Assembly: GCA_030374765.1 (NCBI GenBank)
Contig: JARGXX010000025.1
Coordinates: 1,260,863-1,324,862 of the forward strand
Source: Agarophyton chilense
Lineage: Eukaryota; Rhodophyta; Florideophyceae; Gracilariales; Gracilariaceae
DNA length: 64,000 nt
Direction: 5' to 3'
Below, one piece after another: positions 1 through 10,785 of this stretch (its first letter is position 1; every line of letters starts with the position of its first letter). The notes beneath the pieces are model-generated. The model saw nothing but the letters and a program-made list of their open reading frames with translations. It ran no database searches and was not told the origin of the DNA. A program made the position numbers and the translations under genes.

Positions 1-742
1 TCCCTTCATCCTGCCCGTGGAGGGCGTCAATCCTCCCGTCGAGTCCAATCTTGTGTTGACGACCGTTTCCCCTCCTCCAGCTCCTTCGGGCGCTGCTCCT
101 CAGGGTGAACTCTCCTATGAGCTGCCCGTCGCCCAAGTGGACATCCTTCTTGGAGAGGTTACTGTCGAAGCCGCTAGTCCTGTAGGTGATTCGATGGCTC
201 TGAAATCCATTGTGAACGTCGACATTGCTCCGTCCTCTCCTTCGCCGCATTTTCTCGCTTCGCTCAAGGCTGCCGCCGCCGATCTCCCTCATGTCTGCCG
301 TACAGTTGGTATTACTGCATCGATGGACATCGCGACCGTGCTGAGGGAAGCTTGCTCTTGAGCACGTCTATCGGCGCGCTACGCCACGATTGTCCAGCAG
401 GTTCAAGATCTGGGGACGGCTATGGTCAATCTGCTGAAGCAGAATACACAAATGAGGCCCCAGAGGGTTACTGCCGACTTGGATGCCAGGTATGGTCTAA
501 ATTTGAGCGACCGGGAGGCTTTCGATGGTGACAATAGCCTCTCAGGTGAATCTTCGCCGAAGAACGGTGCTTTGCTCGATGGTGCCGGTCCTATTGGTAC
601 AGTAGGCTCCTTGGCTGATCCTAGTTCCGATTTCGCTCCCAGTGCCTCCCCAGTGAGTCCTTTTGGCGTTCGGAGCGCTTTCGCGAATCTTGAGGTCATG
701 ACGAGGGATCTTAGGCTTCTGCTAGTTAGTCAAATAAAATAA
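1..742 (+). pseudogene. Antisense ORF (aORF) of gypsy family 1 copy A, C-terminal part
   Basis: Reading frame open at the window edge, so the N-terminus lies outside. It runs in one frame to the TAA at 740-742, interrupted by one TGA at 359-361; the second copy (47,351-47,989) has TGG (Trp) there, so the stop is a point mutation. The protein has a Pro/Ala-rich segment (SPPPAPSGAAP) followed by a helical, Gln-rich region (RLSARYATIVQQVQDL) and an acidic Ser-rich tail. It is convergent with, and opposite to, the minus-strand gypsy pol that ends at 722-724. No database family is recognised. The matching copy at 46.8-48.0 kb keeps the same position relative to pol, so it is read as a component of the element and not a host gene. 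Compared with that copy it has lost some sequence near its end, which replaces the natural terminus. Confidence 0.6.
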
Positions 743-2600
743 TGCTTGTACTTTCCCAAAGTCGCTCGTGTATGCCTCCAACGTGCGTGACCCCTGACGG
801 CGTCCGAACCTTGAAAGCATCCTGAGGTCTTCCTCAGGTGTCGCCTGAGAACTGACGTTGTTCCCTGATGCGGGCGCTACGGCGGACCGTCGTGTCCGGA
901 AGTGTATTGAAAGACGTTTTGGGAGGCTGTTTGTGTTATTCGGGCCAACGGTTGCCCCCTCCTGAAGGCTGCGCTCCGCGCTGCCGATTTTTCGCCAGTA
1001 GCGGGCGATAAAATTAGCCGGAATGGTTTTGAGGATTTTGAAAAGTGTCTTCCTTTGGAGTATAGCCAAACCAACGGATGCGATAGCGCATTATCGCATC
1101 TTCTCCCCGACTGGCGGAGATGATTCGTTAAATAACGTCTTCCTGTTGGTATTCCTCCTCCGGAAGGAGAGTGTGGTCCAGAGAGGCGAATCCACGGGAG
1201 TCGGTTCAGAGAGATTGGTCATCGTCATTGGCATTGACTAGTCGGTCCGTGGGGACAGTCGTGTCCGCGGATATTGCCTTAGGAGCTGTGGGGACTTGAG
1301 CCTCGGTCTGAGGTCGGGGTGATTCTGTTGGGCCAGGGGACTGGTTCTTTGGTGTATCGGGGGAGCTGGGAGCTTGTGTCACCCGATCAATCGATACGGT
1401 GTCCTGTAGGCCGTCGATTAGTAACGTAATGGTATGTTGATTGGCTTTAAGAACTTTGTATTGTCCCAGAGATCGGTAGAAGAGCTTCTCCGTAGTGTCC
1501 TCGAAGTCCTTACTATCCCTCGGTGGCCGGTACAGTTAAACCATTTCTCCTTTCCCAAAGGTCGGTGTGTTCCGACCGGCCTTGTCGCAACTGACCTTTT
1601 AACGCCGTTGGGCTTTGGTGAGTATAGTTCTAGTCGATTGGATAATGCTGTCGATGTGTCGGCGCAAGTAGTGTTTCGCCTTAGTATGAGTCATTCCTTC
1701 GGTTATGTCCAGGAGTATAATTGACTTTTGAAGGTAAACAGCTATCGGCGGTGGCGATCTCGTGAGCGTTAAATCAAAAGGTGTTGTCCCCGTGGAAGCG
1801 TGTACTTGAGTGTTGTAGGCATAAAACGGTGTCTCAACGTAGTAGTCCCAGTCCAACTGGTGCTACGATACGTATTGTGCCAATCGGTTCAGAAGGGTAC
1901 GGTTGAAGCGATCGGCTTGGCCATTGCTTTGCGGGTGTTATGCCGTTATGGTTACATGTTTGGTACATAAGGAAGCACAAACGTGCGAAAAGAATTTGGA
2001 TACAAACTAGCTGCCATTATCCGAAAGGAGGTAGACTGGTATTTCATAGGGATATGCCCAGTGGGACAAGAATGCCGTGGCGACATCTGTGGCTGTTGTC
2101 TTTTCTAGAGGTAGGGCTCAGGTAAGTTCGGTAAACCTTTCGGTTATTACCAAGGCAAACCCTTTCCGATGGAACGACGTGGGCAAAGGTCCAATTATAT
2201 CCATCGCGACGAGTTCCATCGGCCCTGCAGCGAAGAAAAGTTTCAATTTGGTTTGATGGTTGGCGCAATATTCTCGGATTTGACCCCATGAAGTGCAGTT
2301 CCGTGCGGTTTGCCATAGGTCCTGCGCCATTAGTGGCCAGTAGAAGAACTTCCTTAGGGTCTGGTACATTCGCCCGCCTCCAGGGTGACCAGCCAAGCGA
2401 GGAAAATGGGCGAGGTATAGGAATCGCATCCTCAGTGATCCTGGTATTACCCGTTGGAGTGCGCCATCCAGTGGTTCGCGGCGGCACAGTAGTCCTAATC
2501 GGTCGTAGTCGAATAGGAATGCAGGGTTTTCTACTAATTGGGCCTTTTCCTTGCATTAATCGTCTTCGACCTGCGCCTTTAAGAGCTCCTCAATAGGTAT
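722..2600 (-). pseudogene. Integrase of gypsy family 1 copy A
   Basis: Broken over several frames. From the N-terminus (high coordinates): an H2C2 zinc-binding segment (GHPGGGRMYQ, FFYWPLMAQD) whose last Cys is Trp (NCTSW). Then the catalytic core with the first Asp in ELVAMDIIGPLP, the second in LLSDNGS, and NGQADRFNRTLL. At that last site family members have Glu; here the codon at 1911-1913 encodes Asp, so the DDE triad is altered. Further on comes the conserved AYNTQVHASTGTTPF region (1,599-1,856). A chromodomain-like end follows (YWRKIGSAERSL region, 722-1,069), which matches the better preserved copy at 48,205-48,507. Integrases of chromoviral gypsy elements insert the cDNA, and the chromodomain is thought to guide target choice. 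Frameshifts, stops and the E-to-D change argue against function. Confidence 0.75.
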
Positions 2601-2671
2601 AGGGAGGAGTTCTTTTCCTCTTGGGTTTTTACATTAACCTGAGGTGGTGTCGAATTGGGTGGTACTGTCTC

Positions 2672-4070
2672 TCAGTCCAATAAGTAGACTTCATTCTCCC
2701 TTACCGCAGGATCATCCATTTTGACCGTACCCATAAGGTAATCCGTTTCCGTATTATCCTGAGGTCCATCATCGGTGAAGGGAGTAGAAATGAGTTCGTC
2801 CAATAGCGTGTCATCAGTTCCGTCTGTAATGATTCGCGAGAAGGCATCTGCGGCCTGGTTCTTGATGCCTGGCCTATAGTTTATATCATAGTAATACTCT
2901 GACAGCCTAAGGCGCAAACGAGCAAGGCGACTTGATGCGTCGGTCAAATTGAGTAACCAGCGAAGTGAATCGTGGTCTGTTCTAAGGTTGAACCTAGTTT
3001 CCTCAAGGTATGGTGGTCTTCTTAATACAGACCATACTATCGCGAGACATTCCTTTTCGGTAGTACTGTAGTTTCGCTCCGCGCTGGTGAGCGTTCTGCT
3101 CCAGTATCCATTAGGTCGATGATCCTTTGGTGAATCTTGTTCCAGTAGCAATCCACATCTTACTTGGGCATCAAAAGCGTCTGTGTCCAAGACAAAGGGC
3201 CTATTGGGTTTTGGTAAAGCCAGTATGGGTGGGTTCAGCTATTTGTCTTTTAGAGTCTGAAATGTCTGATATTGGTCCTCGGTAAGGCATTCATACTCCG
3301 AAGGTGTTTCCTTCTTCAATACTGCGTTGATAGGGGCTGGATTTTTAGCAAATCCTTGGACGAAACGTCGGTAAACATTGCACCAGCCCAAAAAGGATCC
3401 TAGTTCCGTGTAGGTTTTGAAAGTTTTAGCCTGGCTGATCGCATCCGTGGTCCGTTTGGCTACCTTTAACTTTCCTGGAAGGACGACGTGACCGATGTAG
3501 TTCACTAAGGCCTGATAGAAGGCACATTTGCAGAGTTTCAGTGTTTCTCCGGCATCCTGTAGAATTGTTAGCACTGTCCTAACGTGGAAAATGTGTTCCT
3601 TCAGGGTTCGTGAGAAGATTATTACGCAATTTCAATAGACGAAGGCGAATTTCCATTTAGTTTTGGACTGTATGATGTCCATTACCCGTTGGAAGGTCGC
3701 TGGCGCATTTTTGAAATCAAAGGAAATACGAGTAAATCTGAACAGACCTTCAATGGTGGTGAAAGTTTTCAGCCCTCTCGCATTCTCAGCCATAGAGATT
3801 TTCTAATATCCGGAATTAGCGTCCAGTATGGTGAATACGGCTGCTTCACCTAAAGAATCTACAGAGTCATCCATACGGGGTATCGGGTATTAGTCCCTCT
3901 TGGTTACTGCGTTCAGCTTTCTATAATCAACACAGAACCTGACGGAGCCGTCCTTCTTCGCCGCGAAGACAAGGGAACTTGTCCATTAGGATTGGTTAGG
4001 AGGCCCCGGCTCTGTGACGTGAGCTTTGCGCATTTTGCCCATCTGGTCGGCGACAATTTCCATAGCCTTC
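2672..4070 (-). pseudogene. Reverse transcriptase - RNase H of gypsy family 1 copy A
   Basis: RNase H occupies 2,672-3,236: it starts with the catalytic motif DTDAFDAQ, then AERNYSTTEKECLAIVW and RTDHDSLRWLLN, ending with the tether-like ADAFSRI. The RT thumb/connection lies at 3,239-3,574 (SFLGWCNVYRRFVQGFAK). Upstream on minus (3,580-4,000) the RT palm is readable with stops: FTILDANSGY carries the first Asp, and NAPATFQRVMDII follows. The YIDD catalytic box, expected near 3,618-3,634, is destroyed: the copy reads Tyr, a stop, Asn, Cys before VIIFS. Together these would make cDNA from the element transcript and degrade the RNA template, but the loss of YIDD rules that out for this copy. Confidence 0.8.
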
Positions 4071-4162
4071 AGACCTGTACGGTATGGGTGCTGGAACTGT
4101 GGTCTAGCATCATCCCGAAGGTCAGAGTCTGTTTGGGTGCATGTCCATTACTCCATTGGCCA

Positions 4163-4705
4163 TCAAGGTGAGGTGCTTAGAACCGTTTTCGGGTGGTTCT
4201 GTATCGCCACGAGACCTGAGGACTGGGAATGGATCGATACGGTGATTTGGGTCATCGGGGGTATCGTTATGGCTTTCGATAAGCGAACCTTATTGGACTT
4301 AGTATCTTCGGAGATAACTGCTCGTTTGAGATTAGCTTCTGGCCCTGGGGCGGAACCAACTATGGAGATGGAAGGCGCGCGGTAGAATGCAATTTTTCTA
4401 AGGCCTATATGAATAGCCTTAATGTATCGATCGATGAAGGAGGTCCGTAGGATTGCGTCAGCACCCATGTTAGGTCAAACAAGGAACCACGAGCGGACTC
4501 TGAATCGTCCTCAATGTATGTAAAGTGGTACTATCCCTTTAATGTCCATTGGTCTACGTGATGCATCGGTAATCCTGGGGGAATTATTTCCCTGAAAGAA
4601 TTCTTGCCAACCCAGTGGGAGTAGCTTAGGATGGACCAAGTTGGGAACAGCGCCTGTGTATAATACGGCTGTGGTCACTCGAGAGTAGTTGGAACGGAGT
4701 CCCAC
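4163..4705 (-). pseudogene. Retroviral-type aspartic protease of gypsy family 1 copy A
   Basis: The N-terminal half (4,511-4,705) aligns with 51,677-51,871 on the plus strand (VTTAVLxTGAxPNLVHPKLL). The catalytic Asp-Thr-Gly of that copy (LDTGAGPN) reads LYTGAVPN here: the active-site Asp is Tyr. The C-terminal half (4,163-4,468) contains ILRTSFIDRYIKAI, corresponding to the flap/hydrophobic Ile-Leu-Gly region of such proteases. A stop and frame change separate the halves. The protease normally cleaves the Gag-Pol polyprotein; this one is inactive by inspection. Confidence 0.7.
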
Positions 4706-4879
4706 GGTTACTCGAGCTTTTCAGTTCTCTTTCCTGAGGATACAGACAGGGTCGTTACTGTGTTCAAATTGTGGTTCAACCTGAGTTCTCTATGCTGGGT
4801 GGTTGGTATTGGGGGGTTAAGAGCTCTTTGGCTCATGACTGTCCAATTGGTTGAGGCAGGGGCTGAAAAAGGGAGGATT

Positions 4880-6955
4880 TGCCTCGCGTCGACCCTCTAA
4901 GGGTTTTCCGGTGGGGTTTCCGTTTCTTCCTGAGGATAAAATTACTTTTCGAGGTCGTCCGTAGGATCTATAATGGCGTGGACCTGTGGGGCTTTGATCG
5001 GAGTGTCCGGAAGCGTGGCATAGTGGGAGCTTCCAGGTGTTCCTGTGGCTCGTTGATGTGCCCTGTTGAATATTCCCTCGGATCTTTTCACCTTGTAATT
5101 CTCTTCCCTTAGGACTAGAAGATGTTTGCGAGCATCCTCAGGCAGACCCCTCGTGCATTCACAGAGTTGGCCCATGGAAAGGCAGCGGAAACAAGCCCTT
5201 GGTCAGCGACCAAAAACCTCATTGTGGAGTAGAAGGGGGGTTTACTTGGGTGTGGGTGGTCCAATGGTTGCTGTAATTCCCTGGGAAGTATATGATGGGG
5301 GGCCAGACGGAGGGGCACTGAAATGAACCGCGCGGATATCTTCCTAGTCGGCATAATGGAGTGATGAATCCATGTCCGATTCCGTGGAGCTAGCCAAATG
5401 GGCTGGGTTTGGTTTACGCAATGGAGTCGCGTGTCCTCTGGATATATCAGCATTGCGCGTGGAAGTCCTGTATGGTTTTCCGTAACCTTCGGCGTAGGTG
5501 ACGAGTCGTTGGAAGGAGTAATGTGGGTTTTCCGTGTGGTAATTACGGAAATGTGTCCTAACAGCAGGTAGTAATCCCATGATGAAAATACGTTTGAGCC
5601 TTTTTTCGGAGAATACGTTTCCACATCGGTAAGCTTTCTTCCATAGGTGGTTTGCGAAAGCCGATTCGGTCATGTTGGAGCTCTGCCTAAAAGATATTAA
5701 TTCCTGGTAGGCATCCATTATAACGTCATCTGTGGCATAGGTTCCCAAGAGGTAATGAACAACCTGAGGGTATGACCTGAGGAGCTCACGGTCTCGAGCA
5801 TCCAAGAGGTCAGATGTACCAGATATCTTCGAAACCACTCCGTCATGCGCCTGTCCCTGTGGAGAAAAATTGGAAAAGGTACAGAGCGGCGCCCTCGTGG
5901 ACACCGTGCTGATCACAGGCGGTACGGAAAAAACTAAGAAACCTAAGGACAGCAATGGGATCGGAACCCGAGAACTTGTCCGTAATGGTTAGTTGCATCC
6001 GTTTGGCCCATTTGGCGACTCTTCGAGCCACAAAAACAGAATTTTTTGCAGGCCGGTCGGCCAATCGGGAATTCAGGTAGTCTAGAACGATAAGAAAAAG
6101 TTCGTTGGATGTTGTTAGGGGTTGAAGGCCTCGAACGGCAGCCTCATCCTCTTCCGAGTCGATCGTTTCGATTGAGTCCCAAGCGAAATCACTGGTGCCC
6201 GAATGGTCTCTTTTTTTACTCTTTCTGTTCTATTTTCTCCTGCGGTTACTTCGTTCCTTTCCAGCAGAATGGGGACCAAAAGGATCGATCTCTATATCAG
6301 ATCTAATGGAGCCCTGAGGTCGCTGTCTCTCATATTGTCCTTTGAGTCGATCAATCTGAATCTCTTCTAGACGCGGAGCTTCTCTTCTGCTCCTAGATTG
6401 TCTTTCCATTGGATATTATTTATGGTGTTCCCGGCGAGGGGCGGGTAATACCGCCACTCCTGGGGGTTCGGTAGAGGATTACCATATGGAAACCGGATGC
6501 TTGACTTTTGGAGTGGTCCTCGGGAACGCATTGCCTGGCTGGCTAGTGACTGCTCCTTGAACGGCCTGTAGGAAGGAGTCTATGAATAATTCAGACTCCG
6601 TTACCTTAGGGATTATTCGCGTAATGAGGTAATCCGTATGGTCAGCGATCGCCGTAGCGGGTCGCATGTGCACAATGGAATCCACATGGTCTGAGCAGAG
6701 CTCACGGAGACGGGTACAGAGAAGGTCGGAAAGCCCTGCGGGCATGTTCTGTCTAATTCCTTCGGTCTGCTGGGGTTCTCCTTAGGGTGTCCCTGGCCTA
6801 GAGGTGGCCCTGGTGAGGCTTTCTCGTAAACGCCCTGCCACCGTGGGTTCCCGGCGAATCCTTTCAGGGTTAGCCATGGGGGTCAGTGCTTCTTGCGGGT
6901 GGCTTCTCGTGCTCCTGCGGTCGCTCACGGCATCAACCTGAGGGCCGGGCGACAT
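4880..6955 (-). pseudogene. Gag of gypsy family 1 copy A
   Basis: Homologous to the plus-strand gag at 49,379-51,518. Start chosen at the ATG at 6,953-6,955, equivalent to the ATG at 49,379 (both followed by SPGPQVDAV-type sequence). Recognisable blocks: MPAGLSDLLCTRLREL with the DYLITRIIPKVTESELF helix (6,479-6,745); a capsid-like core in broken frames at 5,344-6,064 (KRMQLTITDKFSGSDPIAVL, then SAFANHLWKKAYRCGNVF and FIMGLLPAVRTHFRNY); and a cysteine cluster (MGQLCECTRGLPEDARKHLL, 4,942-5,175) in the position of a zinc knuckle. Gag forms the virus-like particle. Frameshifts near 5,340, 5,840-5,960 and 6,060-6,480 disrupt the frame. Assignment rests on the position before PR and the LRFL-capsid-like pattern. 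Confidence 0.65.
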
Positions 6956-7158
6956 CGTCAGCGTTGCAGTCGCAACCTGTTCTGCGGTAGGAGTCCTATG
7001 GTCTGTTCAGTTGGGTGTGTTTCCTGCATCCATGATGGCGGTTGCTTCTGTACTTGTGGTCCGTTGGGGAATTAAACCGAAGTCTAGAATCCGTATAATT
7101 CTTCTTTCCAGTGGTCAGCTCAAGTATACCTAAGTTATTCTAAGTCGGGAGACCAAAA
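6956..7158 (-). other. Family 1 leader between putative LTR edge and gag
   Basis: Untranslated leader on minus. It matches 49,200-49,378 on plus (GCTGACCACTGGAAAGAAG and the following Cys-poor region). The stretch next to 7158, TGGTCTCCCGACT on minus, could be a primer binding site, but it is not preserved in the other copy, so this is unproven. Confidence 0.4.
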
Positions 7159-7960
7159 TGTAACGCAATGACTGGTGTGTCAGCGTACTGGTCTTAACCT
7201 GAGGTAGCGTGGTAGAGCGGGTCCTAAGGTCCGTATCCTTGACGGTGGCACTCCCCGAGTACTTGGTGCAATGGGCTGGCGTTTACTGCGTAGTCCTACA
7301 GGTCGGATCTACGGAAACGATGGCTTGAAGACCATTTGATGGAACAATTGTACCAAAGAGTGTAATTTAGTATCCTGACGGTGCCTACCTGATTTTAAGG
7401 GAGTAGTGCCCCTCGAGCCAAGTAAAAATCAATTGCAATGCGCTGGGATCTCCCTTGCCCTGTAAAGCTATTTTACCACACTGAATAAAATAAAATAATT
7501 ATCTAAATTTGTCCAGCTGATGTCGACCAGTCCACGTGGCATCTGTAAGATACCTCAGGCCCTGGCGGCTTACTAGACACCATCTCAATCGTTGTACCTT
7601 CACAAAAATCTCTCGGTAAGTTCACAACTGACGGATCAGTTGAGGCGAGGACAAATCCAGATATCTCTTTAATACCTAGAGATCGAAGACACTTGGAATA
7701 TTCAAAAAATGTGGCGGTTACTTCCAAGATAAATACTTAGAGCCATTCACGAACAAACTAACGGTGTTGTTTACATATATATTAACATAGATCCCAGTTG
7801 ATGGGGGAATTCTTTCGCATCGTTGCGGACCCAAGACGATACCTCTTCAAACAAATCAGATACAAGGAAGCTTCCAATTCTATAAATCGTGCCTTTGTGT
7901 GATTCAAGAAAGAATCTCCTTCTCCTATATTCCAATACAAAAGTAGACGTTTAAATTAAA
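7159..7960. repeat. Putative LTR / element terminus, copy A
   Basis: Begins TGTAACGCAATGACTGG and matches 27,574-28,340 at high identity; to the left of the two starts the sequences are unrelated. TG at the outer edge and the possible primer binding site immediately left of it fit an LTR read on the minus strand (family 1). The same sequence also forms the left edge of family 2 copy B, so it may instead be family 2's own LTR. The right edge is not defined. ORFs inside (for example minus 7,503-7,727) are conserved in both copies but look like chance frames. Confidence 0.45.
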
Positions 7961-9946
7961 TGGTGCATAACGGGTTGAGAGGCACGCATGCGATGCAGGT
8001 CGCTTCTTAGTTGCCGCTATCGTGTAATTCGTATTTGCATGTGGCCCATCACTCCCTAAAAACAACGAATATGGCCCAAATATGGCCGAGAGGTGGACGA
8101 AATATGGGCGTTCACGGCGATAATCTGTGAGAAAACATGACTATCGATGATGGGCGTGTCTTGTTGAGCTAGACGGCCGTATTTCGGCCCTGTTTCGGCC
8201 CTGTTTCGGACTGTTTCTGAACAAGAAGATTTTCACAACTTTATAAGTTTTACGTTGCCACAGGTCTTGGACCTAAACGCTCTTATTTTGTCTCCGTCTC
8301 GGCCAAATGTTGACCATATTCTGTGTTCGGAGGGCCATCCAGAGATCTCCGAAGAACTCATTTACGCGTACCCAAGCTATTCATTGAAAATTTTAAAAAA
8401 ATGAATATAAAACCATCTAAACATATTGCAGCTCGTCGTGCATATGTCACGAACCTGGAACGTGTACTTGTCTGTGCTTGGTTTGGCAGAAGGAAGCAGT
8501 ACCGGCTCCGTTGCTTGTTCTGAGCTAATATGTAGCTTTTACTTCATACGAAAGCTGGATGCTGCTAGATTTTACACGCCAGTCCCCCCATTTGATCCAT
8601 TACTGGTAAAAAGATGTAAAAAGCAAAGATCGAGGGGATAGGTAGCTTTAAGTACGATACCGATGTCAGAAAACATAATCATTTTAATCGCCTTTTCGGC
8701 AAATAGTGAAGTGTGCGTTTGCAAATAAGGAGTAGGTTTTCAGCAAGCCTAAGTAGAAGGACGTCTTGAAAAAAACGGTAAAATCGAGTTGCTCTTCGAT
8801 ATGTATTGAAGATCCAATCCTGACTTCTATTCAATGGATGATGTCTGTTATGTGCGAAACATGTGCGAAGTTACTAATACGGGTCTATACCAATGGAAGT
8901 CGAATGATTGTAAATGTTCTGGTTTATAGCGAAACAGACGTCTATGTTATCCTAAACATATGTACAGAACAAGAAGTTAAGAATAATTTGAAATGATACG
9001 ATAACAACTATTCTTCCAACCAAGTACATCGTCTCCTAGAATCTATGAGTTTTGTTGCAGTGGACCAATTCAGCGAACTTCTGAAGGAATTGAAAAGAAG
9101 AATCAGTAAACAAATAATCCTGAAAAAGGACGTGCTTGGATCATGAACAAAAGAAAGTGATAATGCACAAAACGGAAAAGGAAAATTCCACACTACGCTT
9201 ACTCTGCTGCCTCCGAATCCTTTCAGACTAAAGATAAATAAACTAAGAAGAACATTCATCGAACAATTAAATTCTAAGTAGAGCAGAATAAGCAACAAGG
9301 AAAAACAACGCATGAACATAGACGCCAATGGAGATGACCAAAGTCCATCACAGGGTTCGGTCAATGATTCTGAATCACTACTAACTGAAAAGGTTATCAC
9401 AGCAGCTCAGAATATTGCATTTGATATGATATACAACGTTGATAGTCGGTGAGTCGTGACCATGGTTCTCATTTACATGGTTCTCAGTAGTAAGAAAAAA
9501 GTAGTAAATGATGAAACCCCCTTGGTCTTGTTTCAGTGTTTCCAAATGAGTTACTACTTGGTTTAAGCTTACAGTCTTTCGTGGGAAGGGTTTTCAATGG
9601 CGAGGAGAATTGCAGACGTTATAGAACATTAAGGAATGGGGGACAACTGTTGGGATGAACCAAGCTATGAAAAACATCCGAACAATTATGGAAAGAGTCC
9701 AATTACACCCATCCCTATCACCAAGAATGCTAGTTATAAGCTTTAAATACGTAAGGCGGTTGAAGATGTTGATAAAAATTAGCTTCTTGAAAAAAAGACG
9801 AAGATATCGAGCACCATGAAAGCCACAAGTATGGCATAAGAAAGAGCTGCACCCGCCTTAATTTCTTCTGTGGAAGCACTATCATATGCTTCCTCAAACA
9901 TAGTAACTATAAGTTAAACATCACTCTTGGGTTTACTACTAGGCAT
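7961..9946 (+). other. 5' internal region of gypsy family 2 copy A, gag-like and degenerate
   Basis: No clean ORF. The region lies where gag is expected (before the protease at 9,947) and is about 95 percent identical by eye to 28,330-30,356. A fairly open plus-strand stretch at 9,049-9,450 contains SELLKELKRRISKQIILKKD and ENVITAAQNIAFDM-like sequence, and the stretch after 9,537 contains NELLLGLSLQSFVGRVF and MNQAMKNIRTIMERVQ. No zinc knuckle or capsid motif is identified, so gag is only an inference from position. A GGCC-rich inverted repeat cluster lies at 8,070-8,215. Confidence 0.4.
9449..9536 (+). other. Candidate spliceosomal intron in family 2 copy A
   Basis: An 88-nt interval starting with GTGAGTCG after GATAGTCG (near-consensus donor) and ending in a pyrimidine-rich CTTGGTCTTGTTTCAG (strong acceptor). 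Both sites and the length are kept in copy B (29,859-29,946). A simple join of the flanking frames does not give one long ORF because of decay on both sides. Confidence 0.45.
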
Positions 9947-10557
9947 TTGGTTCTATTTGTTACCGTGCTGGATACCGGAGCGGGACCCAATCTGGTGAAT
10001 GCGAGACCATTACCACCAAGGTTGTTGGACAGTATAAAGCCCTGCACATTGCAGAGCCCACTCTTGGATGCTGACAATAGACCTCTTTCACTCAGTGGTT
10101 ATATTACCCTTATGGTCATAGTAAAAAACGGAAGGTAGGAGTCCGCTTTATTGTGATCAACCAACTGGAAACAGCTTGTATCCTGGGGGCACTGTTTATC
10201 GACCGCCATTTCCGGGGTATTTTTTCCGGATCCCATACGTTACTTTTCAACAATGGACCACGCATATCCATTATTGGTAAGCGCAGAGAACCTCAGAAAC
10301 AGAACACCAGGCGGGAGGGTGCAAACCAACCAGCGGGTACAATATCTTATAAGGTCCGGTTAGCCCGTAAGGTATGCATTCCACCTTCCCACCAAATTGT
10401 CGTACAACTCACATCCTTGCGACCAGGTATGGTATCAATTCAGAACCATGCCAAGTTCGTGGATAACACAAGACCTTATTGGCAAATTGAATTTTCGAGA
10501 ACATACCGAACAAACAGTTCAAGGTATACCCAAGTAAGTTCAGCAACCACATTGTAA
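9947..10557 (+). pseudogene. Aspartic protease of gypsy family 2 copy A
   Basis: The active-site motif is intact: VLDTGAGPNLVNARPLPP at the N-terminus. A frame change near 10,138 leads into INQLETACILGALFIDRHF, the conserved hydrophobic Ile-Leu-Gly segment of pepsin-like retroviral proteases, then LRPGMVSIQNHAK. The related copy B (30,357-30,850) shows the same frame break, so it predates the duplication or marks a programmed shift. The protease lies upstream of RT as in Ty3/gypsy. Confidence 0.7.
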
Positions 10558-10785
10558 AACCCCCCAAAAATACCGATATCGGCTTAGCGCTCCAGCGGCG
10601 AGGTCACATCTTCACAATGAAACCGGTATGATCTCACGTAGACGAAAATGATGAGGAGGAGGAGGCGAGGGAGAATAAAAACCAGAAGGTAAAGAAAAAG
10701 GCCGAAAACAAAGTGAAGACCGACACCGACATGGAATTGGATGAAATGAAGGACTGGAGAGAGGAAGTAAACGTAGGCCTTAAAT

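Larger units (their letters stand above)
722..7158 (-). mobile_element. Ty3/gypsy-type LTR retrotransposon, family 1 copy A (decayed)
   Basis: On the minus strand the order is gag (6,955 to about 4,880), aspartic protease (4,705-4,163), reverse transcriptase (about 4,070-3,239), RNase H (3,236-2,672), and integrase with a C-terminal chromodomain-like segment (2,600-722). The order PR-RT-RH-IN is diagnostic for Ty3/gypsy. An antisense ORF follows downstream of integrase (1-742, plus strand). The right end of the internal region is at 7158: at 7159 a sequence beginning TGTAACGC starts that also starts abruptly at 27,574 beside unrelated flanking DNA, consistent with an LTR terminus. The last bases before it, read on minus, start TGGTCTCCCGACT, a possible primer binding site (such sites begin TGG). 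Every enzymatic domain is damaged. The downstream LTR would lie outside the window. Confidence 0.85.

Noticed and set aside
6956-7158. Confident primer binding site for the family 1 element
   Set aside because: The TGG-started sequence next to 7,158 is not kept in the second copy and no tRNA can be matched without a search.
9008-9400. Minus-strand 130-codon hydrophobic ORF, repeated at 29,430-29,810
   Set aside because: Conserved only because the whole region is duplicated; it is antisense to the more protein-like plus frame and its hydrophobicity reflects an A-rich plus strand.
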